A DNA stretch of 64,000 nucleotides from Ascarosepion bandense (GCA_037127315.1 JBBBDQ010001154.1:1344001-1408000), one strand, 5' to 3'; shown: positions 12,480 through 25,399, numbered from the stretch's first letter. A program made the numbers and translations. The notes: generated by a model not told the origin, from the sequence alone.

Positions 12480-12785
12480 TTACGTAGCTATTTTCATCTT
12501 TATTGTCAAATTGACAACGTTTCGGCCGTTGTACGCTCTTGCCTTCTTAACGTTGGAATTTCGAACCGAATCCTTTATTTCGTTAACCAGAGTAGATTGT
12601 TCTCGTTCCACGTGCCATGCCTTTTCTGGATATCTCAGTTTCAGTTATTTCTCTTTAGCAACTCAATTCAAGTTTTTGTTCACTTATGCTGTAGCTAGGT
12701 ATTGAACTTACATCACTTTGTGTTAAATCACAGGATTATTACAACCAACGGTTTTATCTACTGGGCTATGTGTCCCTGGGGAAAA
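12480..12785 (-). repeat. tRNA-derived SINE, separate family
   Basis: The reverse complement carries an A-box-like TAGCCCAGTAGAT near 12765 and a B-box-like AAGTTCAATACC near 12700. A tail with a GAAACGTTGTC block follows near 12518-12528. It is unrelated in body to SINE family 1. Confidence 0.55.
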
Positions 12786-12883
12786 TATAAAAAGGACATA
12801 GATATAGAATCCAATGTTCATTGTCCTTGAAAGGACAAACATGTGGAATTTGATGTCAGTTGGGCTTAAAAGGACATATATAC

Positions 12884-13415
12884 AGCGTTCGATGGATAAA
12901 ATGTCGTCTAAATGACGCAAAAATGAAAATAACACTGACAACTCATTTTAACAGATATACAAGGTGCGATGGACAAATTGTCACCTAATGACGCAAAAAT
13001 GAAAATAACACTGACATTTCATTTTAACAGATATACAAGGCGCGATGGATAAATTGTCGCCTAAATTACACAAAAATGAAAATAACACTGACAACTCATT
13101 TTAACAGATATACAGGGTGCGATGGATAAATTATCATCTAAATGATGCAAAAATGAAAATAACATTGACAACTCATTTTAACAGATATACAAGGTGTGAT
13201 GGACAAATTGTCATCTAAATTACACAAAAATGAAAATAACACTGAAATTTCATTTTAACAGATATACAAAGTGCGATGGACAAATTGTCATCTAAATTAC
13301 ACAGAAATTGAAATAACACTGACACCTCATTTTAACAGATATACAGGGTGCGATGGATAAATTCTCATGTAAATGATACAAAAATTAAAATAACACTGGC
13401 ATCTCATTTTAAAAG
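12884..13415. repeat. 77-bp tandem array built from mariner terminal sequence
   Basis: Seven units spaced 76-78 bp, keyed by cgatgg at 12890, 12967, 13043, 13120, about 13198, 13274 and 13351. Each unit equals the terminal 77 bp of the mariner-like element at 31115 and at the end of 24010-24906. After the last unit the sequence continues into mariner-like internal sequence (13416-13440). Confidence 0.8.
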
Positions 13416-13599
13416 GTATATTTACCAAAATTACACAAGAATATCATATGAATTTTCTAATTTTTTTTTTTTTATTGAAGAACAGAAATTTTTTAATACT
13501 ATTTGAGCTACCATTCAGATTGGCCCAAAAGTAAATCACTCTCACCAAAAACTCTCTTAATTTGGCAATTTAAAACTTTGTCTGCTAAGTCTCTTCGTG

Positions 13600-15745
13600 T
13601 CTGTCTTTTAACTCTGATTGGTTGATTGGCGATAGGCGTGGCAATTATCTCTCTGTCATTACGTCTCTGGACCGAGAACTCGAACTGCAACTCCAACTTT
13701 GTCTGCAAAATCTCTTCGTGTCTGTCTTTAACTCTGGTTGGCCAGCATCAGGCCTCTCTACGGTTGGCATCCAACGGCGTGGCATTTATCTGTCTCTTTA
13801 CATCTTCAGCCAGGAGCTCTATGGGAGGCGGAAGGCCCTGCGGTTGGCGCCCAACAACATAGCGCCTATCTTCGTCGTTATATCTCTGGTCCGAGAGCTG
13901 ACTGGAACTCAACTGGCAACTCCAATACAACTGGAACGTTGTCTGCAAAATTTCTTCGTGTTTGTGTTTAACTCTGGTTGGCCGGTAGGCCCTGCGGTTG
14001 GCCCCCAACAACATGGCGCCTATCTTCGTCGTTACATCTCTGGTCCGAGAGCTGACTGGAACTCAACTGGCAGCTCCAATACAACTGGAACTTTGTCTGC
14101 AAAATTTCTTCGTGTCTGTTTGTAACTCTGGTTGGCCGGCAGGCCCTGCGGTTGGAGCCCAACAACATGGCGCCTATCTTCGTCGTTACATCTCTGGTCC
14201 GAGAGCTGACTGGAACTCAACTGGCAACTCCAATACAACTAGAACTTTGTCTGCAAAATTTCTTCGTGTCTGTTTGTAACTCTGGTTGGCCGGTAGGCCC
14301 TGCGGTTGGCGCCCAACAACATGGCGCCTATCTTCGTCGTTACATCTCTGGTCCGAGAGCTGACTGGAACTCAACTGGCAACTCCAATACAACTAGAACT
14401 TTGTCTGCAAAATTTCTTCGTGTCTGTTTGTAACTCTGGTTGGCCGGTAGGCCCTGCGGTTGGCGCCCAACAACATGGCGCCTATCTTCGTCGTTACATC
14501 TCTGGTCCGAGAGCTGACTGGAACTCAACTGGCAACTCCAATACAACTAGAACTTTGTCTGCAAAATTTCTTCGTGTCTGTCTTTAACTCTGGTTGGCCG
14601 GTAGGCCCTGCGGTTGGTCCCCAACAACATGGCGCCTATCTTCGTCGTTACATCTCTGGTCCGAGAGCTGACTGGAACTCAACTGGCAACTCCAATACAA
14701 CTCGAACTTTGTCTGCAAAATTTCTTCGTGTCTGTTTGTAACTCTGGTTGGCCGGTAGGCCCTGCGGTTGGCGCCCAACAACATGGCGCCTATCTTCGTC
14801 GTTACATCTCTGGTCCGAGAGCTGACTGGAACTCAACTGGCAACTCCAATACAACTCGAACTTTGTCTGCAAAATTTCTTCGTGTCTGTTTGTAACTCTG
14901 GTTGGCCGGTAGGCCCTGCGGTTGGCGCCCAACAACATGGCGCCTATCTTCGTCGTTACATCTCTGGTCCGAGAGCTGACTGGAACTCAACTGGCAACTC
15001 CAATACAACTCGAACTTTGTCTGCAAAATTTCTTCGTGTCTGTTTGTAACTCTGGTTGGCCGGTAGGCCCTGCGGTTGGCGCCCAACAACATGGCGCCTA
15101 TCTTCGTCGTTACATCTCTGGTCCGAGAGCTGACTGGAACTCAACTGGCAACTCCAATACAACTAGAACTTTGTCTGCAAAATTTCTTCGTGTCTGTTTG
15201 TAACTCTGGTTGGCCGGTAGGCCCTGCGGTTGGCGCCCAACAACATGGCGCCTATCTTCGTCGTTACATCTCTGGTCCGAGAGCTGACTGGAACTCAACT
15301 GGCAACTCCAATACAACTCGAACTTTGTCTGCAAAATTTCTTCGTGTCTGTTTGTAACTCTGGTTGGCCGGTAGGCCCTGCGGTTGGAGCCCAACAACAT
15401 GGCGCCTATCTTCGTCGTTACATCTCTGGTCCGAGAGCTGACTGGAACTCAACTGGCAACTCCAATTCAACTAGAACTTTGTCTGCAAAATTTCTTCGTG
15501 TCTGTTTGTAACTCTGGTTGGCCGGTAGGCCCTGCGGTTGGCCCCCAACAACATGGCGCCTATCTTCGTCGTTACATCTCTGGTCCGAGAGCTGACTGGA
15601 ACTCAACTGGCAGCTCCAATACAACTGGAACTTTGTCTGCAAAATTTCTTCGTGTCTGTCTTTAACTCTCGTTGGCCGGCAGGCCCTGCGGTTGGCACCC
15701 AACAACATGGCGCCTATCTTCGTCGTTACATCTTTGGGCCTGTAA
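13600..15745. repeat. 154-bp satellite, about 15 units
   Basis: Thirteen units share ggccctgcggttgg at a 154-bp step between about 13988 and 15682; two more diverged units lie at the left. Units are GC-rich compared with the surroundings and nearly identical in the centre. Both strands stay open over parts of the array, giving many 93- and 68-codon frames that are by-products of the repeat. The array ends abruptly at about 15745. Confidence 0.9.
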
Positions 15746-16540
15746 CTCCAACTAACTGCGAACTGCCTCACCAACTGATTTTGGTCCCTCGGGACCCTGT
15801 ATTTATGAGCATGTCATGGTGTGGGGCTGGCGGACGTTGGGTGTCTAACCCCTCATCTCGGCAACCAGAATGCTAAGGTTAGCTGCTACTCGTTGTTGAC
15901 TTTAGTTTACTCAATGAGATTAGTCTCCTTTCCATGACGTCAACTGTTGGTCGTCTCCCCACTTCGGGCACTGATTCACAAGACCAATGAGATTTCTCTC
16001 AGTCTTATGACGTCATCTTCCCATACCCCTTTTTTGGGCTGGACCGGCGAATTTTCTTTCTCACAAAACAATTTTGAAGATTTTTTTTAATCAATCACTA
16101 TTAACTTTTTTTTAACTTGTTTCGCCCGAAACAACTAGACGAAAGGCTGTTGACATTGTCACTTAGATAAGAATTTCCGCATCTTGTGTTTCTAATATCT
16201 ATTTTCGAGTCACCGACATTTTAGTGACGGAAAATATTTCTCTTATCTGCTTTATTTTTTCTTTCTGCCTGATGTCAAGCTAAATGTTTCTTCAACCCGG
16301 AATCAGACATTTGTTATCTTATTGCTCTTTTACAATTCACGCGAGCAAGACAATGCCTTTGAGTACAATAATAAAAAGTAAAATATGTCTTTTCTCTGAA
16401 TCTCTAATCCAGTCTTCAACTCGGAATTATATATTTGTTATCTTATTTCTCTTTTACAATTCACGCTAGCAAGACAAAGCCCTTGAATACAATAATAAAA
16501 GTAAAGTTTCTTTTCGGTTATTAATAATGTCCAGCGAAAA
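15746..16540. other. Satellite flank and 140-bp duplication
   Basis: 15746-16060 is moderately GC-rich unique-looking sequence containing two similar tgacgtca-type stretches (near 15937 and 16009). At about 16296-16500 a block of about 140 bp is present twice in tandem. No gene is supported. Confidence 0.45.
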
Positions 16541-16546
16541 TAATTG

Positions 16547-16586
<40 letters not shown>

Positions 16587-17720
16587 ATGACAACAGAGAG
16601 CAAAACTTGTTAGCTTTCTTGGGTGGGCCAAAACCAACGTCCAGTTTTCGTGGTACTCTATGACATGAAAACAAATCCATTTCTCTTTTCTTCATCTTCT
16701 TTCTCTCCCTCCTTCTCAGGTTTAAAATACAACAGAGAAACAACATTTGTTATCTTTTGTTTTCTTTTCCTTTGCTCCTATTCGGAGAATAAAGGAAAAT
16801 GTCTTTTAGCATGTTTTCTTCTGATCTATAATAGTAATTTTAAAAAATTCCAGTTATAGTTAATAATCAATTAATAAAATTAATTACCTCCGTTCCGCCA
16901 AAATATTGTTGCAACTCATCGAAGTACTTGCCTCCAATATTTCTATTCTGCTTTGATTTGTTCATCGGGCACACACACCCTTCCTTATCCTCTCTATCCC
17001 CCTGTCACCAAATCACATCACCGTTCGCGTTAGGCAACAGGAAAACATCACACATGGCGGACTGCATTAACTATTAAAGCCGTTAACCCCAAAACTTGAG
17101 ATGTTCACTAATACAACAATATTTTTATGTTACATTGTGTAAATTTTATGCTATATCGTTCGATGTCTTTTTTTATGTTGAATGACGAGCTTTTCTTGCT
17201 AAAAATTGCAATTACTTTCACCATTTTGTTATCAAGTGACGCATTTGGCGAAACTTTTAAATTCGTTATTCCTTAAAAGTTTAAGTCGATCAGCCTTATT
17301 TCAAGTTGCTAATATGTGCAAAAGCTGATGCTGAATCGTTAAAGATATATTTGAATGCATTTTAACCTATTTTTAAAACTTTTGGAAAACAAAGATGTCT
17401 CCCACCCCGGATCAAAGGCACGCATCAGCACAATGGTGAATCCGACATTGAGTGTTTATAAGTGTTTGACGATTGTGGCAAAATTACAGCAGCAGTTGTC
17501 AAACGAACAGCAAAAAAAAAAAAAAAAAAATGGGATAAGACAAAGAAATTTGAAAGCACACTGCTTTTTATACTAATACTATGTGATTCTGAATCTTTTC
17601 CCTTTTCCCACATGATCAAAACAGAATAGTTCATTATTTTCGAAGTTGATATACCCCGGGAAAGAATATCAGGGAAAAGAATAGTGTAAGAATAATACTT
17701 AACACTGAAGATAGATTAGA
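16541..17720. other. Intron 1 filler; CT run at 16548-16585
   Basis: A pure CT microsatellite and a poly-A run at 17511-17530 are the only clear structures. Short frames have no domain. Confidence 0.5.
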
Positions 17721-18089
17721 AGAGATTTTATTATACAACAGTACAATAAACCAATAGACGTACAAGAACAATCAACGAATAGTAACCGGAATAGCGATCA
17801 AGTAGAAAATGTCTCCGCCTATGACGTATGCGTCCGTCTAGTGACGTATGCTGTATTTACCAACCTTCTCACGCAAGGCTAGATGTGACACAAGGTCTGT
17901 TTATTGTGGGTCTTCCTTGCCATATAGCCAGGCCAAAAAATGTATCTATTTTTCCCCAGTCGTGATTCTACCCTTCGGCGGAACCACGACTGGGTTAGTG
18001 CTCTCTGCTCGGAAGCAGAGAGCGCTCTCCACCCGAAGGCAGAGAGCTGACAGTGTTATAGATTCGTCAGTCTAGTGACTTTATTTAAC

Positions 18090-19400
18090 AAAATTTACAT
18101 TTTGCTTATGGCACAAGGCCGAAAGTGGGGAACAAAACTGAGGTTGGTCATGCAGTATTCTATCCTATATCTAATCCGATTCACGACCCAGACATACGTT
18201 ACAATTTTTCTCTATCACCACAACACTCATACCTATCGTACACCAAAATACCGCACAGCGTACTGGGGACCTAAAAACGCCCCAAATGTACATAAGAATT
18301 TGACAATGTACAATAAATACAAAAATATATTTAAAACTTTAACATGACATGACATGAGGTGGGGGGAACATGACACAAAACCCCAAAACAAAAGATTTTC
18401 AAACTAAAAATAGCAACACAAACTTTATGTTAGTTGGACCCAGCCCACCCTCAAAACAAAGAGGCCGCTGTATTCTGCCCGTGGGACAAAATCAAGAAGC
18501 TCTCTTTCTACAGGGAGCGGAGAGGAGAAAATAAATTGGACTAGGGAAAGAATAATACTGACTCAGATGAGATCAAACGGGACAAAAAATAAAAACGGAA
18601 CTGGGAATCTTGAACTGAACCATAACAAAAGATACAATGCCTGGGAACAGGCTGGGAACCACACTCACTCACATTAATTAGGTACACAAAAAGGGACTTA
18701 CCTTAACCAAGGGGAGGGTTCCAGAGGAATCCTACCCGATGTGACTACCAGATCTAAAAGAGAAAATCAAGGCTAGCCACAGTCACGTGAACCAGGCTCG
18801 CCACATTTACCCACCTTTCGCTGAACTCTGTCGGAGCCAACCGTTTCCGATCAGTTCTAATCTTCATTTTGAGCTGATGCTCAAAATATCGGATCAGATC
18901 CTGATGCGAAAGACAGTCACCCCGCAAGACTTCCTCCAATCGCGTCGTTCATATCGCCATTCGAGCCGTGGCTAGTAGCGAGAAAAACACCATTCGCTTC
19001 ACTCCGGAAAACGGGGACGACACATTGCCGCAGGCGTATGTACGATCGATGAGCACGAGTTCTCGCGGCGCGATACGAGCAGTCAACTCGCCGACACGAT
19101 CCCACTACGGGCAAACGAGCAAACAATGGTAGAAGGCGTGCGAGGACGTCTCCTTTAAGCCAAGGTTGCAACGCTCACAATCTGGCAAATCCGCCAGGCC
19201 CATTATGAAACGCATGTCATTGAGAGATAAGCCATTCCGAGTCAATCGCCAGGTCAGAGAAAACTCAGAGTTGCTGAGCCAATCCGATCCTGGCGCCCAA
19301 GACCAATAAGAGCGATACTCCTTCTCCGTCATGCCGAGCTTTTCCCTCAATCGATCCTTCGCGACACCCTCCACTAATCCCTGACAGAAGTGTCTCCTAG
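18090..19400 (-). pseudogene. LINE C-terminal fragment with zinc-knuckle-like end
   Basis: Minus-strand frames at 19105-19374 read RLTRNGLSLNDMRFIMGL, then CERCNLGLKETSSHAFYHC. The C-x2-C...H...C pattern is the C-terminal finger found in many LINE polyproteins. A further frame continues to about 18754. The remainder to 18090 is 3' untranslated sequence ending in an AATAAA-like stretch. Several frame breaks mark it as dead. Confidence 0.7.
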
Positions 19401-19704
19401 GCCGAGAAAGGTCACTTCGTCAGTCGAGTGACGAATGCTATCGTATAGTCCCAGTCACAGTCTTTTATAGACTGGACCATATCCATTACGGGGTAGGTTA
19501 GGATATTCCTCTACAACAGAAGTATTGGCAGAACTAACGAAACGATAGACAAGCACAACTATTATATAGATTAGTTGTGGTCTTGGTTTCCAAACTGTCA
19601 GGCTGAAAAATGACGTTTCTGTACCTCCAACTCAGATATAGTAACAATCCTCCATTTTAGTTCTTTTAGTTGTAGATTTGAATTTTTTTCTTTCTTTTTT
19701 TCAG

Positions 19705-19879
19705 ATAACTACAATATATCGCCTCAAAGCCTGATTAAAAGTCTGTATGAAAAGTTTAATCTATCAGTAAAAAAACTGGCAGGGGACAAAGACATGGACC
19801 TGCGGATATACTTTTCTTGCTGGTTATCAAAACCTCTTCCTCAACATTTGCCTTACTCTCGACTTGCCTGCTTTGAAAA
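19705..19879 (+). CDS. Exon 2: macro-like domain, second part
   Basis: Acceptor ttttttcag ends at 19704 and donor gtaaga starts at 19880. The exon supplies the rest of Asn46 and continues through NYNISPQSLIKSLYEKFNLS to RIYFSCWLSKPLPQ and RLACFE. The SCWLS-PL...RL.CFE series matches my memory of a macro-like domain fused to TIR or other effector domains in bacteria. Codons stay open across the whole exon, whereas other frames are interrupted. The exon lies alone between 8.4-kb and 7.4-kb introns. Confidence 0.85.
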
Positions 19880-19999
19880 GTAAGAGCATTTCGTTTCTTT
19901 TTATTCATTTCTTTTAAAGGGCGGTTTTATGAATTAGATGAAAATGAAAACGGTTTCATTTTGAACGTGGAAAACCGAAATTTGATGTATCAAATATAT

Positions 20000-20130
<131 letters not shown>

Positions 20131-20223
20131 AAAAATAGGAAACAGAATTAAACATGTTTTGCTTTTGCTTCAGCTTCATCAGAATTTTTTCTCATGAAGC
20201 GTAAATAAAAGAAAACATGTTTA

Positions 20224-20267
<44 letters not shown>

Positions 20268-20383
20268 AAAAGTGCGAGAAGCAGCCGTGAACGTTTTGTT
20301 TAAAGTGTAAATTTATTGTTGTTATTATTATTAGTAGTATTATTTATTTTTTGTATGATACATTAAGTGTCCATAATTGTAAT

Positions 20384-20416
20384 ACGTGTTTCGAGTCTAA
20401 AATTGACTCTCCTCAG
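20384..20416 (-). ncRNA. Hammerhead-like ribozyme core, PLE1 left repeat
   Basis: The minus strand reads CTGAGGA, a 5-bp stem GAGTC/GACTC closed by a 7-base loop, then GAAAC. This fits the hammerhead core CUGANGA...GAAA with a perfect helix II. Helix III is short and helix I is not evident, so activity is doubtful. Confidence 0.5.
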
Positions 20417-20911
20417 CCGAATAAACTTGTGACTTCACATATCGAAATCCGTTTGTTTTATTGATAGCCAAGGTATTGTGTATAAACAGATAAGTCAAGT
20501 GGTTGGCAGATCAGAGAGTTCATATGCCTGTGTGTGAGTTGGGTTTTTTTCACACAAGCGCGTTAAGTATTTAGACTTATAGAAACATTACACAACAACA
20601 ACAATACTATTGATAGCTCGATAGTAAAAGAAAAAAGAAAACAAATCAAAATAGTGCGCAAATAAAAACAACAATTCAAATGAAATGAACATATTCTTTG
20701 AAAAACTTTGGGGCACAAACTTTTGAAACAATCACAACCTCCAAAACAATCTCACACACAAGCAAAAACTAGCATTAGAAAACATTCGTGAGAACAATGA
20801 CATGATAATAAATGAAGCAGACAAATGCAGTGCTGTAGTCATGATGGATAAAACTTACTATAAGACAAATATTCAAGATATTCTAGGAGACGAAATCAAC
20901 TACAGATTAAC

Positions 20912-21492
20912 CAACCATAATATAGATTAAAACATCGCATAAAAAACTCTGCCTTACACACAGTAGAATACTAACGAAAAAGAAAAAGATTTTCTTACAG
21001 ACTTTGTTTCAGAAACCAGCAATTCTTACGGACTTCCAAAGATACACGAATCAAGCACAATTAAAGCAGCTATCCAGGAACAAAAATCGGAATATATCCA
21101 CACCCCAAACCCTAGTGATCTTAAATTCAGACCAATTGTAGTATAGGATGTGGTTTCCAGTTTTCTCTTTTCCAATCTTTTCACTCTTATGTAGCCCCCT
21201 GTGCATCAGTGGCATTTTCGCCTTGCTTGGGGTGATATGATAAAAAAAAAATATTAATCAACCATAATATAAATGAAAACATTGCATCAAAAATAAAAAT
21301 AAAAAACTCTGCCATACAAACAGTAGAATATTAATGAAAAAAATATTTTCTTACAGACTGTTTCAAAAACCAGCAATTCTTACGGACTCCCAAAGATACA
21401 CAAATCACACAATTAAAGCAGATATCCAGGAGCAAAAATCAGAATATATTCATGCCCCAAACCCTAGTGATCTTAAATTCAGACCAATTGTA
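20912..21492. repeat. Internal duplication in PLE1 around a LINE-tail insert
   Basis: About 230 bp of PLE1 coding sequence (20912-21141) is repeated at 21258-21492. Between them is about 110 bp matching the LINE 3' terminus in sense orientation, ending in an A-run at 21241-21250. The first copy has several extra changes. Confidence 0.7.
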
Positions 21493-23024
21493 GCAGGGTC
21501 AGCCTGCCTAACAAGCAGACTGAGCAACTTAATAGACAAAATATTACAACCATACACCACAAAAATAAAACGCTACACCAGAGACAGCATACATTTCCTA
21601 AGCTTCATACCACAAAAATTAGACCCAGGTAGACTCATAGTTACATTTGACGTACAGCAACATACCTATGAACTAGGGAAACAAGCTATTACATTTTGGA
21701 TTGAAAAACACTCAGAAATTCTTCTCACACGCTTCACAAAAGAATTTATTATACAAAGTATAGAACTAATTTTATACAACAATGCATCCCACTTTAACAA
21801 CCAAAATTATATTCAAACAACAAGTACCATGATGGCGACAAAAATGGCACCGACATATGCAACACTCACCCTAGCATATCTAGAAGAAAAACCTATACAA
21901 CAAAATAGGACATAAATATGGGGAAGACATAAAGACAGAATTCACTAAATCATGGAAGAGATATCTAGATGATTGTTTTATCTTTTGGAGATCAACACGG
22001 GGAGATATAAATAAACTACACAATCTACAACAAAGCTTGCACCCAAAAATTCAGTTGACGCTAGAATATAGCTATAATGAATTGCCATTCCTAGACATAC
22101 TCATAAAAAACGAAAACAATTACATCATCACAGACATTTAGCATAAACCCACAGACACCCAACAATACCTCCATTTCAAGAGTCACCACCCTAAAAGTTG
22201 TCTAAAATTCATCCCCTACTCTCTGGCACAACAAATTTGCACAAGAGTAGATGACGAAACCCTTCGAAAAATACGCCTAGAAGAACTACGAAAAACTACG
22301 ATACCCCACTTCACTAATAAACAAAGGTTTCCAACTGGCAGAAGAACTACCATTAGAATCTCTCCGGATAGCCCCGCCAAAAAAAAAAAAAAAAAAAAAA
22401 ACAAGAAAAAGAAGAAAACATTTTAGCATACATTTTCACACACAAAAAAAGCAACCCAGAATTATTTACAAAGACCAAAACACACACAGAATTACTCAAC
22501 AAAAATCATAAAATAAAGGAAATCTTATAAAATAATCAAAAGCAAACGCCAAACCTCAAATTTAAAAAACATCCTAACCTCATCAAAATTCGAACAACAC
22601 ACAACACAGGGAGTCACAAAATGCAAAAAAAAAAAAAATGTGGGCTGTGCAACATAGTAATAGAAGGAAACCACTTCAAGTTCGAAAACACATCTACATT
22701 CGAAATAAAAACAAATCTGAGCTGCTACTCTAAAAACGTAATTTATGCTTTAAAATGCTATGAATGCGCAAAAATATATATATAGGGGCGACACAAGGTC
22801 TGAATAAAAGAGTAGCTCTGTAGAGTAGTAACATTAAACTAGCCAATCACAGGAAATTGTACGTTTCCTAACATTTACATGAATGCAGTGGAGGTAAATT
22901 CAGAGTACTGCCCATCAACCAAAATGCAGATTATGACACACTCATGGTATAGGAAGAAATATTTATAAAAAATAGAAGCCTTCTCTCAAACAAACAACAT
23001 GAAAAACCTAAGAGACACACACAC

Positions 23025-23075
<51 letters not shown>

Positions 23076-23421
23076 CAAGAAATTCAAACGCGAAAAAAAA
23101 GAACACATACCCACACTAAATTCAAATAATATCGATAAAACAACAAAAGAACTAGATGACCCGTAGAGTAGTTTGAATCAATATTGCTGAAAACAATTTT
23201 GAAGTATAAAGATGAAATCAAATTTCGCAAGTCAGTGAAAACATTTTTTAGGGTCAACGAAGGTGACAGGAGAAAATTAACGTGCGAGCGTGACAAAAAA
23301 CCAATCGCACACATATGAACTCTCTGATCTGCCAACCACCTGACTTATCTATTTATACATGATATCTTGGCTATCAGGAAAACAAACAGATCTCGATATG
23401 TGAAGTCACAAATTTATTCGT

Positions 23422-23456
23422 CTGAAGAGACTCAACTTTAGACTCGAAACGCGTGT
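23422..23456 (+). ncRNA. Hammerhead-like ribozyme core, PLE1 right repeat
   Basis: CTGAAGA, then a helix II of four pairs with one C-C mismatch, then GAAAC and a GTA at the expected cleavage position. It mirrors the motif at 20384-20416. Helix I is again not obvious. Confidence 0.45.
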
Positions 23457-23644
23457 AGTGTCACAAATACCATTATGGACACTTAATATATAATACAAAA
23501 ACAAATATTATTAAAAATAAAAGCAACAATAAATCTACACTTTAAACAAAACGTTCATGGCTTCCCGCACTTTTTCTTATATATCAACATCTCTCGTTGG
23601 AACAACTCATTTCTGTTTTCAATATATATATATATATATATATA

Positions 23645-23945
23645 TAGTCAACCGCAGACAGATCTGTTTTGCTGTATCACAGCTCATCGATAAGACATCT
23701 GATTGCTTTTTACCCAGGAGTGAAACTCGACCGAATTGGCGTCAGTCGGCGATTCTACCTCTGAGCTATGGGCGCTCGGTAGAAAGAGGCAGACTTTTAG
23801 CGTGTGATATACCATGTAAACATATGCCAGTAGTTAGAGTGTTTTCAAATTCATTACTGAATGAACGTTGGGTAGATGCTAGCGTAGCTACTGTTTTTTA
23901 AAGTCTACCATTTGATTTAGAGTGCGTAATCAGGGTGTGAGAGCA
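23645..23945 (-). repeat. SINE family 2 copy with decayed hammerhead
   Basis: The reverse complement has a tRNA-like head near 23719-23780 (CCATAGCTCAGAGGTAGAAT, then GAGTTTCACTCC). A hammerhead-like block follows at 23653-23695, in which the core reads TCGATGA instead of CUGANGA and AAAA instead of GAAA. Matches the better-preserved copy at 37985-38275. A CA run (23951-24000) adjoins it. Confidence 0.7.
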
Positions 23946-23948
23946 TTA

Positions 23949-24009
<61 letters not shown>

Positions 24010-24906
24010 AAGGATGGGATAGGTAGATTGTTGCCATTTTAATTTTTCTGCATGCGCTTTGTTTGTTTTTTATTTTTATTTTGTTGTTTGCATAGAATAG
24101 TGAGGTCAGTTGGGCAACGTCTGTGAAAAAAGGGTACTATGACACAATTCACTTCGCCAGAAATTTAGAAACGACATGTTGTAGTGCTTGGCATTCGCAC
24201 TGGAATCTCCAATACGAACACTTCAGACTCAACACAAAGCTTTACATCAAGGATCTTGAGGAGGTCACGCTACCCTGGCTCAAGAGCGTGGTTGCTGGAA
24301 GACACCGGAAGTTCTAATACGAACATTTCAGATAGTATCAATGTGTAGGATGATTGGGAAATAGTTGGATGAGTCTAAGAGTGATTATGTCTCCATCTTC
24401 CCACTCAACTCAGAGCTCTACGTCAAGTGTCTTGATGAGGTAATGTTGCTCTAGGTCAGGAGGGTGGTTGTTGGAATACTCTATATCTAGCAACAGGACT
24501 CTACACCATGCAACACAAGCAGGAGAACCCAGTCATGGCAGTCAGACAATTTCTGCAACCCTGTCAGCCTTTTAGGGCTGGCCACCCAACTCCCCACACT
24601 GAAACTGTCTTGATTGTTATGTGTGAAGCGCAGTTAATCGAGAGACAAAATAAAAAAAACTCCTTATACCAAAGATGAACCAAAGGGAAGGATTATGTCA
24701 GCATTCACCAACTTAAACAAGGAGACAGTACAGAAGAGAAGCAGGCAATCCCAAAGTGGTCTGGCGGACGTGGTTGAAGCCAATTACTGACTGTTTAGTA
24801 TTTCAAGATATTTTCATGCAATTTTGATAAATATGTCTGTTGAAATGAAATGTCAGTGTTATTTTCATTTTTGCGTCATTTAGACGACAATTTATCCTGT
24901 ATATAT
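24010..24906 (+). mobile_element. Tc1/mariner-like element, internally deleted, copy A
   Basis: Ends carry inverted terminal sequence of the type seen in the 77-bp array. Broken frames near 24480-24700 resemble mariner C-terminal sequence: GNRTLHHATQAGEPSH, then a WPPNSP-like stretch. The length of about 0.9 kb and many stops mark it as non-autonomous. Copy B at 57185-58065 is collinear with it. Confidence 0.75.
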
Positions 24907-25399
24907 AAAATGCCAAAGACCATATGAAAAGCAGTACTAATCGGAAGAGGAAAGAAGAGAATTTTCGACTGGCCTACAGAGAAGCAATCATGCAGTTATG
25001 GACGATTGGATGACAGTGACGTGAAACGATGAATCCGCATTGGTCATGGAAACAATGCCAGAATTTTTGTTCAATGAAAGATATAAATATTACAACTGAC
25101 TGAACAAAAGTAACAGATTTATCCACTCATTTGTGATATCAGATTGCATGTCTGGTAAATGGATATGGGGAACATGGTAATTATTTTAAAATTTTATTTT
25201 TTTAAAAATATGATTTTTGTAAATTAATTTAATTATATTTTCAAATGACCTGATGAGTAGATACAGTAGGTATGGAATTTTGAGTAAGAACAAATAAGTG
25301 AATATTTAATTTTATTTGTCGTTATTAATGCTCTATCTCTTGATAGTGAACGCTCTAATTATAAAGACTACTTGCCTTAAAATTTTTGCCTTCCAGACA

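Larger units (their letters stand above)
20255..23580 (+). mobile_element. Penelope-like element with inverted terminal repeats (PLE1)
   Basis: The ends 20262-20540 and 23290-23570 are reverse complements of each other, about 280 bp each, and each carries a hammerhead-like core. Inside, frames at 21334-22100 give FRPIVAG, then VTFDV, TMMATKMAPTYA, YLDDCFIFW and LPFLDI. These are in the order of Penelope/telomerase-type reverse transcriptase motifs. Near 22640-22800, ALKCYECAKIYI is the start of a GIY-YIG endonuclease. Frameshifts and a stop break it. TSDs were not resolved. Confidence 0.82.

Noticed and set aside
12500..12560. GAAACGTTGTC block as the 3' half of a hammerhead
   Set aside because: No CUGANGA box lies at the needed distance upstream, so only half a motif is present.
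12884..13415. CRISPR-like array
   Set aside because: Units are contiguous copies of a transposon end without unique spacers, in a eukaryotic intron.
13622..15876. Many 66- to 167-codon frames on both strands
   Set aside because: They recur every 154 bp on both strands, so they come from the satellite and not from a protein gene.
21334..21915. Host gene of 193 codons
   Set aside because: Motifs and flanking inverted repeats show it is the reverse transcriptase of a Penelope-like element.
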